DNA from: Acetomicrobium hydrogeniformans
GTDB lineage: Bacteria; Synergistota; Synergistia; Synergistales; JAFGMB01
Reading direction: 5' to 3'
NCBI GenBank assembly: GCA_016841745.1
Contig: JAENYO010000002.1
Span: forward strand, 310,001 to 374,000
DNA length: 64,000 nucleotides
Shown here: piece after piece, positions 42,654 through 51,443 of the stretch
Numbering within the stretch: position 1 is the first letter of the stretch
Layout: each line of letters begins with the position of its first letter
The notes under the pieces: model-generated
Seen by the model: the letters and a program-made list of their open reading frames with translations, nothing else
Database searches by the model: none
Told to the model about the DNA's origin: nothing
Made by a program: the position numbers and the translations under genes

Positions 42654-43172
42654 ATGTCTGGCTTAAAACGCACACTTGGAATAATTGATTCGATCAGCGA
42701 ATTATCCGGTTCTGTGGGGAAATGGTTCGCCCTTCTCCTTGTGCTTGCAGGAACTTATGAAACTGTTGCCCGGCACTTTTTCAACGCTCCCACTATCTGG
42801 GCTTATGATGTTCTCTGTATGTCCGGAGGCACCCTTTATTTACTGGGTGCCTCCTACGACTATCTGCACGATGCCCACACGCGGGTGGATCTTTTCTTCA
42901 ACATGCTTTCACCGCGGAAAAAGGCGTTTATGAACGTCATATGTTCACTCCTGTTCTTCTTCCCGCTCATGGTGATCATGTTCAAGCTTGCCTTTACGTG
43001 GGCTGTCCGGGCATGGAAGATCCATGAAGTCTTCTTTAATAGTTTCTGGTACCCGCCGGCAGGTCCCTACCGAACAATTTTCGCGATTGGTCTTTTCCTG
43101 CTGATCCTCCAGGGTACAGCCAATTTTATCCGGGATCTCTATTTTTTGATAAGGGGTGAGACTCTTGATTGA
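42654..43172 (+). CDS. dctQ: TRAP transporter small membrane subunit (DctQ)
   Basis: 172 residues with four membrane helices (about 22-40, 55-75, 92-112 and 135-155). It contains the family motif near TYETVARHFFNAPTIWAYDV. It couples with DctM to form the permease. GGAGAAAAAC precedes the ATG. It overlaps the next gene by a few bases, a common arrangement in this operon type. Confidence 0.9.
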   Translation: MSGLKRTLGIIDSISELSGSVGKWFALLLVLAGTYETVARHFFNAPTIWAYDVLCMSGGTLYLLGASYDYLHDAHTRVDLFFNMLSPRKKAFMNVICSLLFFFPLMVIMFKLAFTWAVRAWKIHEVFFNSFWYPPAGPYRTIFAIGLFLLILQGTANFIRDLYFLIRGETLD

Positions 43173-44508
43173 ACTTAGCGCTGAGCTTGTTACTATCTTA
43201 ATGCTGGGTGGAGTCCTGGTCCTTGTCATGACGGGGTTTCCCATCGCTTTTGTGATCGGGAGCGTCGCTTTCTTTGTGGGCCTTCTGGTGTTTGGCCCAA
43301 CCACTACATTTCACATCCTTTACAGCAGGTTTTACGGTCTTTCGCTGAATTATCCATATCTGGCGGTTCCGTTATTCACCTTCATGGGGGTCATATTACA
43401 ACATTCGGGTGTTACAAAAGACCTTTACGAGTGCCTTTACGAAGCACTGGGAAGGCTGCGGGGAGGATTAGCTGTAGTAACGATAATTTTTGGTACTATC
43501 CTTGCTGCCTGTCTGGGTGTAATAGCCGCATCGGTGACCATCCTGACCCTTATTGCCCTATCCCCAATGATTACCCGAGGTTATGATAAAGCCCTGGCTT
43601 CGGGCTCCATAGTTGCGGCAGGGACTCTCGGTATACTTATCCCGCCGAGTATCATGCTTGTGGTGTATGCCCCTCAGGCGGGGCTTTCCATAGGCCAGAT
43701 GTTCATGGGTGCTGTTTTCCCCGGTCTCCTTCTTTCAGGGTTCTACATTACCTACGTCATTATTCGGTGTGCCCTGAACCCGGCCATAGGACCGGCTATT
43801 CCGGAAGAGCAGATCACTCCCTTTTCTTCCAAAAAACTAATCAGACTTCTTGTATCCCTCGTTCCGCCCCTGCTCCTTATAGTGGCAGTTCTGGGAACCA
43901 TATTTGCGGGTATTGCTCCGCCAACAGAGGCAGCGGCGATCGGGTGTTCTGCGGCGATACTCCTGGCAATAGGTTACAGGAAATTCACCTGGGATCTGAT
44001 CCGGGAGGCATCTCTCCAAACCATGAAAGTAAGTGCCTTTGTTGTTATGATCGCAGCATTGTGCTACGCATATGTGGGGATCTTCATGAGTGCCGGAGCG
44101 GGGGATGTGGTCGCTGATTTTATCCTCTCCGTTCCCGGAGGCAGATGGATGTCCTTTTTTGTGATCATGGCCATAGTGTTCATGCTCGGTATGTTCATCG
44201 AATGGATAGGGATCGTCTTCATAGTCGTTCCCATCTTTTCTCCCATTATCCTAGCTCTGGGGTTTGATCCCCTCTGGGCGGGGATGATGGTGTGTATCAA
44301 CCTGCAGATGGCCTTCCAGACCCCTCCCATGGCGATGTCCATATTTGTCCTTAAGGGGACCGCCCCTCCGGAGCTTGGTGTTACCATAGGGGACATCATA
44401 AAGGGTGTTATTCCTTTCATCCTGATCATTATGGTCGTTCTTACACTTTGCGCCATATTCCCCGGGATAATCACCTGGCTGCCGGCAAAAATGATAGGGA
44501 CCTTCTAA
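43165..44508 (+). CDS. dctM: TRAP transporter large membrane subunit (DctM)
   Basis: About 447 residues with eleven or twelve membrane helices. AAGGGG fits a TTG start at 43165 with eight-base spacing; a GTG at 43156 overlaps the site itself. Family motifs include MTGFPIAFVIG, YPYLAVPLFTFMG, GTLGILIPPSIMLVVYA and IAPPTEAAAIG, as well as the last PPMAMSIFVLKG. It catalyses sodium- or proton-driven import of the substrate delivered by DctP. A strong terminator closes the operon. Confidence 0.92.
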   Translation: MIELSAELVTILMLGGVLVLVMTGFPIAFVIGSVAFFVGLLVFGPTTTFHILYSRFYGLSLNYPYLAVPLFTFMGVILQHSGVTKDLYECLYEALGRLRGGLAVVTIIFGTILAACLGVIAASVTILTLIALSPMITRGYDKALASGSIVAAGTLGILIPPSIMLVVYAPQAGLSIGQMFMGAVFPGLLLSGFYITYVIIRCALNPAIGPAIPEEQITPFSSKKLIRLLVSLVPPLLLIVAVLGTIFAGIAPPTEAAAIGCSAAILLAIGYRKFTWDLIREASLQTMKVSAFVVMIAALCYAYVGIFMSAGAGDVVADFILSVPGGRWMSFFVIMAIVFMLGMFIEWIGIVFIVVPIFSPIILALGFDPLWAGMMVCINLQMAFQTPPMAMSIFVLKGTAPPELGVTIGDIIKGVIPFILIIMVVLTLCAIFPGIITWLPAKMIGTF

Positions 44509-44544
44509 AGAGAAGGATTTTTTTGAAAGGTGCAATATAATCTC

Positions 44545-44587
44545 AAGATCAGGGCGCTCCAGGGTATTGCAGGAGCGCCCTGATCTT
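44545..44587. terminator. Bidirectional terminator after the TRAP operon
   Basis: Perfect 16-base arms AAGATCAGGGCGCTCC and its complement around an 11-base loop, followed by TTTTTTT on the plus strand. It also lies 43 bases after the stop of the minus-strand gene at 44630. Confidence 0.92.
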
Positions 44588-44629
44588 TTTTTATCAAAAA
44601 TGAACATCCTGCCTAAAAGAAAGATGGTC

Positions 44630-45064
44630 CTATGAAAAAAGGTTCTTAAGGGCCAGCAATCCCTCCAGGAAAACAGCCTTTCCGACAGTTTCGACAAGGA
44701 CTTCTTCATTTTCTGGCGCCGTATCGAATTCGGCAGACCATATGGCCAGGGTAGTATCTTTTTCTGTGACAGGTATGAGAGATAAAACGGCGTGATAATT
44801 GGCAAGAGCCATGCCGGACTTGAGAATGGTGTAGTCACATCGGTAATTTACATCATCCAGAGCCAGAAGCTGTTCCCTTATGTTGTCTCCGTTCACAAGG
44901 TAAAAATTGCGTATACAGCCCACAGAATCAGCGGGTCTGTTCTCCTCGATCTCGCTTTTTGCTATTGCTGGGTGCCAGTTTGGAAGGCCGTTGAAATCCC
45001 TTACCACATCCCAGACTTGTTCAATCGGGGCACAGATAACTGCGCTTTCAAAAACCTTTGCCAT
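44630..45064 (-). CDS. SRPBCC-family (polyketide cyclase/START-like) protein
   Basis: 144 residues, AGGAGGGATCTCG before the ATG. FESAVICAPIEQVWDVVRDF followed by LPNWHPAIAKSEI is the typical start of the Bet v 1-like SRPBCC fold, and the terminal helix (LVETVGKAVFLEGL) is present. The fold forms a hydrophobic pocket; no reaction can be assigned. Cytosolic, monocistronic. Confidence 0.82.
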   Translation of the reverse strand: MAKVFESAVICAPIEQVWDVVRDFNGLPNWHPAIAKSEIEENRPADSVGCIRNFYLVNGDNIREQLLALDDVNYRCDYTILKSGMALANYHAVLSLIPVTEKDTTLAIWSAEFDTAPENEEVLVETVGKAVFLEGLLALKNLFS

Positions 45065-45276
45065 CGAGATCCCTCCTGAAGTTTAAAATACTATCTAATT
45101 TATCTTATCATTAACTTAAAGAACAGTCATAATTCTGATAAGGTGGTGTAATATGTAGTTTAACAGGCTTTATCTGGAACAAAACCAATTTCCTCCCTGA
45201 TTCAATGATGTATGCCTCTTAAACTGAGCGGAAGGATTCCCTAATCCGGGGATAGAGAAAGAAAGAGGATAGGGTC

Positions 45277-45855
45277 ATGAAAGGACATGTAAGAAAATTT
45301 AATCTGATCGCTCCCATCTATCAGTTTTTCTTTAAATTTCAGGTTCTTTACTATTCAGAGATAATAAGAAAATATTTACCGGAATTAACTTCAGAAAGAG
45401 AGGAATGTCTCCTCGATCTGGGTAGCGGTACCGGGGCATTTGCTTTCAGCTGGCAGAAAGCAGGGTTTAAAGTCCTTGCTGCAGATGCCGCCCCTGGTAT
45501 GATCAGGCAATGTTTAAAAAACGGTCTTGACTGCATTGAACTGGATATTCTTGAGAGACTGCCCTTTGCAGATAACAGTTTTAAGATCGTTACTGCTGCA
45601 TACCTTGCCCATGGTCTTACAAAGGCAGATAGGGAGATCTTGTACAGAGAATCATCCAGAGTGGCGGAAAAACTGGTTGTCTTTCATGATTTCAGTGCCA
45701 GATCAAACCTGTTCATTTCATTTATTGAGAGCCTTGAGGGGAGTTTTTACAAAGAATTTATCAATGCAGCACCCTATGAGATGGAGATCTATTTTCAGAA
45801 TGTCCGAGTGATCCCTGTCAACCCCTGGCATAACTGGTATATCTGTGAACCGTGA
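45277..45855 (+). CDS. Class I SAM-dependent methyltransferase
   Basis: 192 residues, GAGGATAGGGTC before the ATG. Motif I is LLDLGSGTGAFAF (about 47-59), with motif II AADAAPGMI and post-motif LPFADNSFKIVTAAYLAHGL. The N-terminus (FNLIAPIYQFFFKF) resembles ubiquinone/menaquinone-type methyltransferases, but the core is short. The substrate is unknown. It stands alone. Confidence 0.85.
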   Translation: MKGHVRKFNLIAPIYQFFFKFQVLYYSEIIRKYLPELTSEREECLLDLGSGTGAFAFSWQKAGFKVLAADAAPGMIRQCLKNGLDCIELDILERLPFADNSFKIVTAAYLAHGLTKADREILYRESSRVAEKLVVFHDFSARSNLFISFIESLEGSFYKEFINAAPYEMEIYFQNVRVIPVNPWHNWYICEP

Positions 45856-45973
45856 ACTTTACAGATAATACTCAGGTTCGTGGTCTGTCTTTTTTTTACC
45901 TATGCAGTTTGCAGCATCCATGTTTCCTATATATAATGACACTCAATTTCAGAGAGAAGGAGAATGAAAATTA

Positions 45974-46648
45974 ATGAGTACACAGGAGAGTGGATTTCGC
46001 CCATTATCAGGATACCAGGAGTATTCTCTGGATGAAATGAAGGAACGTTCACGTCTTTTCTATGAGAATATGAAACGCCGAAGGTCTGTTCGTCACTTTT
46101 CCGACCGGTCTGTACCAGTGGAAGTTATTGAAAATTGTCTGCTGACGGCAGCAACAGCCCCAAGTGGGGCTAATATGCAGCCCTGGCATTTTGTGGCAGT
46201 TTCAGACAAAGCAATGAAAAAACAGATACGGGATGCTTCCGAGAAGGTTGAGCGGGAGTTTTACAGGAAACAGGCCGAACAGGCATGGGGTAAGGCTTTG
46301 GAACATCTGGGAACTAATGCGCAGAAACCATTTCTGGAAACTGCTCCTTACCTGATCGCTATTTTTGCCCAACCCTATGGAATTTCTCCTGAGGGTGAAA
46401 AAATACCTCATTATTATGTAACACAGTCGGTGGGACTTGCCACAGGTATGCTTATTTCAGCTGTACATAACGCAGGGCTGGTTTCTTTGACTTATACTCC
46501 AGGCGATACCAGGTTTCTGAATGATATGCTCTCCCGTCCGCCCCACGAACAGCCCTTTATGATCCTTGTTGTCGGTTATCCGGCAGAAGATACGGAAGTG
46601 CCAATTATTGTGAAGAAGAAACTGCAAGAAACCGCTAACTTTATTTAA
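45974..46648 (+). CDS. Nitroreductase-family flavoprotein resembling iodotyrosine deiodinase
   Basis: 224 residues. AAGGAGA lies twelve bases before the ATG. The FMN-binding nitroreductase pattern is RRRSVRHFSDRSVPVE near residue 36, then TAATAPSGANMQPWHFV, VSDKAMKKQIRDASEKVERE, QKPFLETAPYLIAIF and a C-terminal VGYPAEDTEVP. The lid region and the GANMQPWHF/ETAPYLI motifs are those of the IYD subgroup, whose members reductively dehalogenate halotyrosines. Halogenated substrate is inference. It is likely a cytosolic homodimer. Confidence 0.85.
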   Translation: MSTQESGFRPLSGYQEYSLDEMKERSRLFYENMKRRRSVRHFSDRSVPVEVIENCLLTAATAPSGANMQPWHFVAVSDKAMKKQIRDASEKVEREFYRKQAEQAWGKALEHLGTNAQKPFLETAPYLIAIFAQPYGISPEGEKIPHYYVTQSVGLATGMLISAVHNAGLVSLTYTPGDTRFLNDMLSRPPHEQPFMILVVGYPAEDTEVPIIVKKKLQETANFI

Positions 46649-46724
46649 TTTTCCCATTCGGTTTTTTGTCATCTCCCTGGTTTTATAGATAAGAATGCGA
46701 GGATAATATGAAAAATAAATTATC

Positions 46725-46760
46725 AGAGCCGGGCAGATAACTGACCCGGCTCTTTCCTTT
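46725..46760 (+). terminator. Terminator after the nitroreductase gene
   Basis: Arms AGAGCCGGG and CCCGGCTCT around an eleven-base loop, followed by TTCCTTTTTTTT. It lies 77 bases after the stop. Confidence 0.85.
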
Positions 46761-46830
46761 TTTTTGAGGGGTTAACAGTTTTTTAGTGGCTGTAATATAA
46801 TGCAGATAACCCTTTTTAAGGAGTAAGATC

Positions 46831-47169
46831 ATGGATCTTGATGCTTTTCGTAAAAAAGCCAACACCATTGTTGAAGATCTGCCCGGGGATCTTTTTAAAC
46901 AGCTTAATGGAGGGATCCTTGTTCTTGAGGAGAAAAAAGAAGAGGGTGACTGCCTGGTCATGGGGGAGTATATCGAGGATTCCGCCATGGGTAAAAGAAT
47001 TCTTCTTTACTACGGTTCCTTTGCAGAGGACCTGGAAGGTGCGTCTGTTGAGGAATGGGTCGAGGAAATAGAGGATACCATACTTCATGAACTCCGTCAT
47101 CACATCGAATCCCTGGCCGGGGTGGATTATCTTTCCGATGAAGAAATGGATGGAAATGATCTTTTGTAA
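46831..47169 (+). CDS. Small metallopeptidase-family (minimal zincin) protein
   Basis: 112 residues; AAGGAGTAAGATC precedes the ATG. The key feature is a zinc motif near residue 92, ILHELRHHIESLAGVD, an HExxHH form, preceded by SVEEWVEEIEDT. It fits PF06262 (DUF1025) proteins, minimal zincins without a signal peptide, thought to be cytosolic. The acidic end is typical. The physiological substrate is unknown. It is followed after 76 bases by a GNAT gene in the same direction, possibly co-transcribed. Confidence 0.82.
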   Translation: MDLDAFRKKANTIVEDLPGDLFKQLNGGILVLEEKKEEGDCLVMGEYIEDSAMGKRILLYYGSFAEDLEGASVEEWVEEIEDTILHELRHHIESLAGVDYLSDEEMDGNDLL

Positions 47170-47245
47170 TATATTGTGCCTGAAGCTGGAATGAAAGACA
47201 ACCAGCATTTGAGTGTAATGGTATGTGTATCAGGGAGGGTGAAGT

Positions 47246-47734
47246 ATGGGAATATCTGGTAAAGAACGTTCTGACAAGAATATTGAAATAATTGACTATG
47301 AAGAGAGATACCATGAAGAAATGAAAAGATTATCATACGAATGGCTCGAGAAGTATGACCTATGGGAACCCGAGGATGACAGGATAATCGATAATGCCAG
47401 GGAGTTGATACTTGGAAAGGGTGGATTTATCTTTTTTGCCAGGTTTGAGGATGAAATAGTGGGGACCGTATCTCTGATCAAATGTGATGAAACCACTTTC
47501 GAGCTTGCCAAGCTGGCAGTAACAGCAAAATACCAGGGGTTAAAAATAGGAAGCAAACTAATGGGAAAATGTATTTCCAGGGCTCGGGAATCGGGTGCGG
47601 ATAAATTGATCCTCTGCACTAATCATCGACTCACCTCGGCCATTGCCTTATATGGGAAATCTGGTTTCATCGAGGTGGATTCTGGAGATATCAAGTATCA
47701 GGAAGCTGATATAAAAATGGAGCTTATGCTCTGA
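47246..47734 (+). CDS. GNAT-family N-acetyltransferase
   Basis: 162 residues; GGGAGGGTGAAGT precedes the ATG. The acetyl-CoA site is visible in LAKLAVTAKYQGLKIGSKLM (motif A with the Q-x-x-G-x-G/S variant), followed by KCISRARESGADKLILCT and the YGKSGFIEVD end. The acceptor may be a small amine, an antibiotic or a protein N-terminus. It ends at a long perfect terminator. Confidence 0.85.
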   Translation: MGISGKERSDKNIEIIDYEERYHEEMKRLSYEWLEKYDLWEPEDDRIIDNARELILGKGGFIFFARFEDEIVGTVSLIKCDETTFELAKLAVTAKYQGLKIGSKLMGKCISRARESGADKLILCTNHRLTSAIALYGKSGFIEVDSGDIKYQEADIKMELML

Positions 47735-47753
47735 CCCTTCCTCCGTCCCAGAA

Positions 47754-47808
47754 CAACAGAGAGCGGAGTCCTGCCTTTGACACAAAGGCAGGACTCCGCT
47801 CTCTGTTG
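47754..47808. terminator. Long perfect bidirectional terminator
   Basis: Twenty-five-base perfect arms starting CAACAGAGAGCGGAGTCCTG around a five-base loop GACAC. It sits between convergent genes that end at 47734 and 47814. Confidence 0.88.
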
Positions 47809-47813
47809 TGAGA

Positions 47814-48629
47814 TCATTTCCAGGTTATATCAACTCTGTTCCGTCTGGGAATCGTCCTGGCAGGGTATTTTGCATAACCGAATGCCATGGAGTATCCCAG
47901 TTCGTAGCCTTCAGGTATTTTCAGATCCTCCAGTATGGAAGGATCGTTAGTCACGGCCATTTTAACCAGTCCCAGCCAGCATGTGCCGATCCCGTAGGAT
48001 TGAGAAAGTATTTCGAACCAGGAAAGGGCTATGGTTGAATCGGTCTGGGCCAGTATATTATCCGAAGGAACTATGGAGAGGATCATCTGCGGAGCTTTAC
48101 GGGTTATCAGGTCTGTCCCTTCCTTAAAGGATCTGGAAGCAGTACCGAAGAAAGAGGCGTAGGGATTCTCCTTGTCCGCCTCAGCTGCATGGCCCATCCA
48201 GGCGGCCACTCTGGCTCCAATATTCTGGACCTTTTCAGGACCATTCAGTATTATCCACCTCACCGGCTGTCGGTTACTTCCGGAGGGAGCATAACGGACA
48301 GTGTCCATTATCTCCTCCAGTTTCTCTGGTTCTACAAGTTTTTCCTGGAAAAGCCTTGTAGTCCTTCTGGCATATAGATGATCCTTGAGTTGCGCCGGAG
48401 TGAGTATGGAGATCCTGCCGTTCCTCAGGACAGAGTATTCTCCGTCATAGTCTGACGAGACTGCACCTGTTGGGCAGAACACCTCACAGTGACCGCATTT
48501 TCTGCAGGTAGTAAAGGATCCTTCCTCAATAAAAGGAACCTTGTCTTCTTCCTGAATGATTATTCCTACAGGGCACACCTGTGCACATATATTGCATCTC
48601 GTACATTTATCATTGCTGAAATTTATCAT
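47814..48629 (-). CDS. Nitroreductase with an N-terminal 2[4Fe-4S] ferredoxin domain
   Basis: 271 residues, AGGAGAATAGTTCAA before the ATG. Residues about 8-56 hold two cluster motifs, CTRCNICAQVCPVG and CRKCGHCEVFCPTG. A nitroreductase domain follows (YARRTTRLFQEKLV, VRYAPSGSNRQPVRWI, GTCWLGLVKMAV). This fused form is common in anaerobes and lets ferredoxin feed electrons to the flavin. The substrate is unknown. The enoyl-CoA hydratase-like gene is just upstream (68 bases), so the two may be one transcript. Confidence 0.9.
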   Translation of the reverse strand: MINFSNDKCTRCNICAQVCPVGIIIQEEDKVPFIEEGSFTTCRKCGHCEVFCPTGAVSSDYDGEYSVLRNGRISILTPAQLKDHLYARRTTRLFQEKLVEPEKLEEIMDTVRYAPSGSNRQPVRWIILNGPEKVQNIGARVAAWMGHAAEADKENPYASFFGTASRSFKEGTDLITRKAPQMILSIVPSDNILAQTDSTIALSWFEILSQSYGIGTCWLGLVKMAVTNDPSILEDLKIPEGYELGYSMAFGYAKYPARTIPRRNRVDITWK

Positions 48630-48697
48630 TTGAACTATTCTCCTTTATCTCTCTTTGTTCGGGTTTAAATATCCTCAAACATGGGTGATGAAATATA

Positions 48698-49477
48698 CTA
48701 TCTTTCCTTCCACTCCGGTTTGCGTTTCTCAAGAAAGGCTGCCACACCTTCTTTTGCGTCTTCAGTTGTACATAGCCTTGCAAATACTTCGTTCATATAA
48801 GCGAACTGTTTTTCGTAATCCATATCCTCAGAGGTGTAGAATGCCTGTTTGGCCATCTGAACCGCTATGGGGCTCTTGTGAGCCAGGGTTGTGGCCCAGG
48901 TCTTTGTCTCTTCATCCAGTTGATCCAGAGGGACAACCCTGTTTATCAGTCCAAGGGAGAGGGCTTCCGGTGCGGATATGAGATCACCGTAGAGGAGCAT
49001 TTCCAGGGCTTTCTTTCGTCCTACAGATCTGGCAACGGCAACCACCGGTCCTACACAGTTAAGACCCACTTTTATGGCGGTCAGGCCCATTCGGGCATCT
49101 TCAGAAACAATGGCGAGATCTGCTGCAGCTACCAGGCCCATTCCGTTTGCGGCAGCCACACCATGGACCTGGGCTATTACGGGTGTTTTCATTTTAGATA
49201 TGGTGATAAAGGGTCTCTCCATTTTTTCAACCCATTCCCGGTACTCCATGGCGCTCTTGCCGGAAAGTTCCTTAACGTCGATACCGGCGCAGAAAACCTT
49301 TCCTGATCCTCTGACTATAATGACACGAACATCTCTGTCCAGATCAAACTCCTGAAGGGCATTGTCCAGTTCCCGAGCCATCTGGCCGTCGAAGGTATTG
49401 AGGCTTTCTGGCCTGTTGAGTGTTACCCTGGCAACATGATCTTCCAGTGTTTCCATGATCACTTTTTCATAATTCAT
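48698..49477 (-). CDS. Enoyl-CoA hydratase/isomerase-family protein
   Basis: 259 residues from MNYEKVIMETLEDH; GGGGAGG is seven bases upstream of this ATG, while the frame's first ATG at 49522 has none. The crotonase pattern is VTLNRPESLNTFDGQM near the N-terminus, KVFCAGIDVKELS and GVAAANGMGLVAAADLAIV (oxyanion loops), then GLTAIKVGLNCVGP. The catalytic Glu pair of true hydratases is not clear: the second motif has a Gly/Leu-Asn context, so isomerase or decarboxylase activity is possible. Cytosolic. Confidence 0.85.
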   Translation of the reverse strand: MNYEKVIMETLEDHVARVTLNRPESLNTFDGQMARELDNALQEFDLDRDVRVIIVRGSGKVFCAGIDVKELSGKSAMEYREWVEKMERPFITISKMKTPVIAQVHGVAAANGMGLVAAADLAIVSEDARMGLTAIKVGLNCVGPVVAVARSVGRKKALEMLLYGDLISAPEALSLGLINRVVPLDQLDEETKTWATTLAHKSPIAVQMAKQAFYTSEDMDYEKQFAYMNEVFARLCTTEDAKEGVAAFLEKRKPEWKER

Positions 49478-49702
49478 TCCGGAACCTCCCCTGTCTTTAC
49501 AATAGTTATACTGAATACTCACCTGATCTGAAGGACCTTTCCTGAAAGATCCTTCAAGGAAGTTTTTCCATTCAGTCTCTATTGTAAATGCATCCGCACT
49601 ACCTTGCCAGGATGGTATATTAATTCCAGGGGGATAAAATGGTAGATAAACTCTTGAAATAAAATATTCACAGGATTTCGACAGGAATAGGAGGCAACAG
49701 AA

Positions 49703-50197
49703 ATGGATATGGTTTCCGGGTTAACTCTCAAAGTATGTTCTGTTGAAGATGTTCCTTTACTTCTGGAGATGATAAAGGATTTCGCAGATTTTCTGGGCAG
49801 GGGAGATACTGTAAAGGCTACTGAGGAAGAATTAAGGGAGAATCTTTTTGGAGAAAGGAGATATGCCGAGGCGATAATGAGTTATCTAAATGGAGAACCG
49901 GCCGGTTTTGCCATCTTTTTCCATAATTTTTCGACATTTCTCGGATGTCCGGGACTCTATCTTGAAGACCTGTATGTAAAACCTGAAATGAGAGGTAAGG
50001 GCATAGGAAAGACCATGCTCAAATATCTTGCGAGAGTTGCCGAGGAGAGAAATTGCGGCCGTCTCGACTGGTGTAGTATTACCTGGAATACTTCGGCCAA
50101 TGCTTTTTATCAGTCCATCGGTGCAGAAGTGCTCGAGGAAATAAGGATCAACAGGCTTGAAGGAGAAGCCCTGAAGGGTCTTGCAAGGTTAGTATAG
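49703..50197 (+). CDS. GNAT-family N-acetyltransferase
   Basis: 164 residues; AGGAGGCAACAGAA lies before the ATG. LEDLYVKPEMRGKGIGKTML is the acetyl-CoA-binding motif (R-G-x-G-x-G), followed by LARVAEERNCGRLDWCSI and AFYQSIGAEVL. The layout is that of diamine or small-amine acetyltransferases. It stands alone with a free-standing promoter. Confidence 0.87.
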   Translation: MDMVSGLTLKVCSVEDVPLLLEMIKDFADFLGRGDTVKATEEELRENLFGERRYAEAIMSYLNGEPAGFAIFFHNFSTFLGCPGLYLEDLYVKPEMRGKGIGKTMLKYLARVAEERNCGRLDWCSITWNTSANAFYQSIGAEVLEEIRINRLEGEALKGLARLV

Positions 50198-50354
50198 TTC
50201 TCATACAGTTTTCACATTAGAGTGGAGATGCAGCTTCCTTCGGAGGGATTTACAAGCTCCTTTCCTTCCATATGAATTTATTAGATCGTTTACATGATTA
50301 CATGTAAGAATCTCAAGGGTTATTTATATATGTACATTTTTGGAGGTTGTGAAG

Positions 50355-51425
50355 ATGCTCCTTGAACAACTAGGTTTTGATGATTTCTTTGAATCCAACT
50401 CTGAACACAGAGATGAGCAACCCTTCGTCCCTGCTCGGATAATTGCAGTAAACAAGGATCAATTTGTCATCAGCAATGGAGAGAAGGAAATGAAAGCGGA
50501 ACTTTCTGGCAGATTCAGGTTCAATGTTGAGAATTCCCTGGATTTTCCAACGGTGGGAGATTGGGTAAATACCCAGATCTTTAATGAGGATCTTGCAATA
50601 ATTCAGGAGCTTTTTCCAAGAAAAAGTCTGCTTAAAAGGAAAGTTGCCGGAAAAAGAATAGACTACCAGCTTATTGGAGCAAATATCGACACGGCTTTTG
50701 TAGTCCAGTCTCTTGATGAGAACTACAATCCCCGCCGTCTGGAACGTTACATTGTTGCTGTTAATGAAGGGAAGATCACTCCAGTGGTGCTTTTCAGCAA
50801 GAGCGATCTTCTGACCGATCTTCAAATTGAAGAACGAATGGAAGAGATAAGAATCCTGATGCCAGATCTTAAGACCTTTCAGTTCAGCAACCTGAGCGGA
50901 GATGGATTGAAAGAGATCAGAGAACTTATGATTTCAGGCAGGACATATTGTCTGCTGGGTTCTTCCGGAGTAGGAAAGACCTCTTTGATCAACTGCCTTG
51001 TTGGGGAGGACAAATTTGAGATCCGCGAAGTTCGAGATAAGGATCATAAAGGAAAACATACTACGACAAGAAGACAGCTGATAATGCTGAGCAGTGGAGC
51101 AATGCTTATAGATACCCCGGGAATGAGGGAGTTCGCTTCAATTGGTGGGCAAGATGGAATAAGCGGTACTTTTGGAGAGATATCTGAACTTGCCCTTGAA
51201 TGCAGATTCAAGGACTGTACACATATCATGGAAAAGGGATGTGCTGTTCTGGCGGCTCTGGAAGAAGGCACTCTTTCACAGGAGCGATACGAAAATTATC
51301 TCAAGATCAGAAGGGAAGCCGCCCGGAATGAGATGTCATACTATGAAAAGCGCCGAAAGGATAAAGAATTTGGCAAAATATGCAAGTCGGTGATGAAAAC
51401 AAAGGACAAGGGCTCAAAGAGATAA
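50355..51425 (+). CDS. rsgA: Small ribosomal subunit biogenesis GTPase RsgA
   Basis: About 356 residues from the ATG at 50355, nine bases after GGAGG (a TTG at 50340 overlaps that site). The order is that of the circularly permuted GTPase: an OB-fold start (ARIIAVNKDQFVISNG), G4-like FSKSDL, then G1 GSSGVGKTSLINCL, G3 DTPGMREF and the C-terminal zinc knuckle with CRFKDCTHIMEKGCAV. RsgA matures the 30S subunit. It is a housekeeping gene. It is convergent with a LysE-type gene 18 bases downstream. Confidence 0.95.
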   Translation: MLLEQLGFDDFFESNSEHRDEQPFVPARIIAVNKDQFVISNGEKEMKAELSGRFRFNVENSLDFPTVGDWVNTQIFNEDLAIIQELFPRKSLLKRKVAGKRIDYQLIGANIDTAFVVQSLDENYNPRRLERYIVAVNEGKITPVVLFSKSDLLTDLQIEERMEEIRILMPDLKTFQFSNLSGDGLKEIRELMISGRTYCLLGSSGVGKTSLINCLVGEDKFEIREVRDKDHKGKHTTTRRQLIMLSSGAMLIDTPGMREFASIGGQDGISGTFGEISELALECRFKDCTHIMEKGCAVLAALEEGTLSQERYENYLKIRREAARNEMSYYEKRRKDKEFGKICKSVMKTKDKGSKR

Positions 51426-51443
51426 TAACAAATAGTATTGTCA

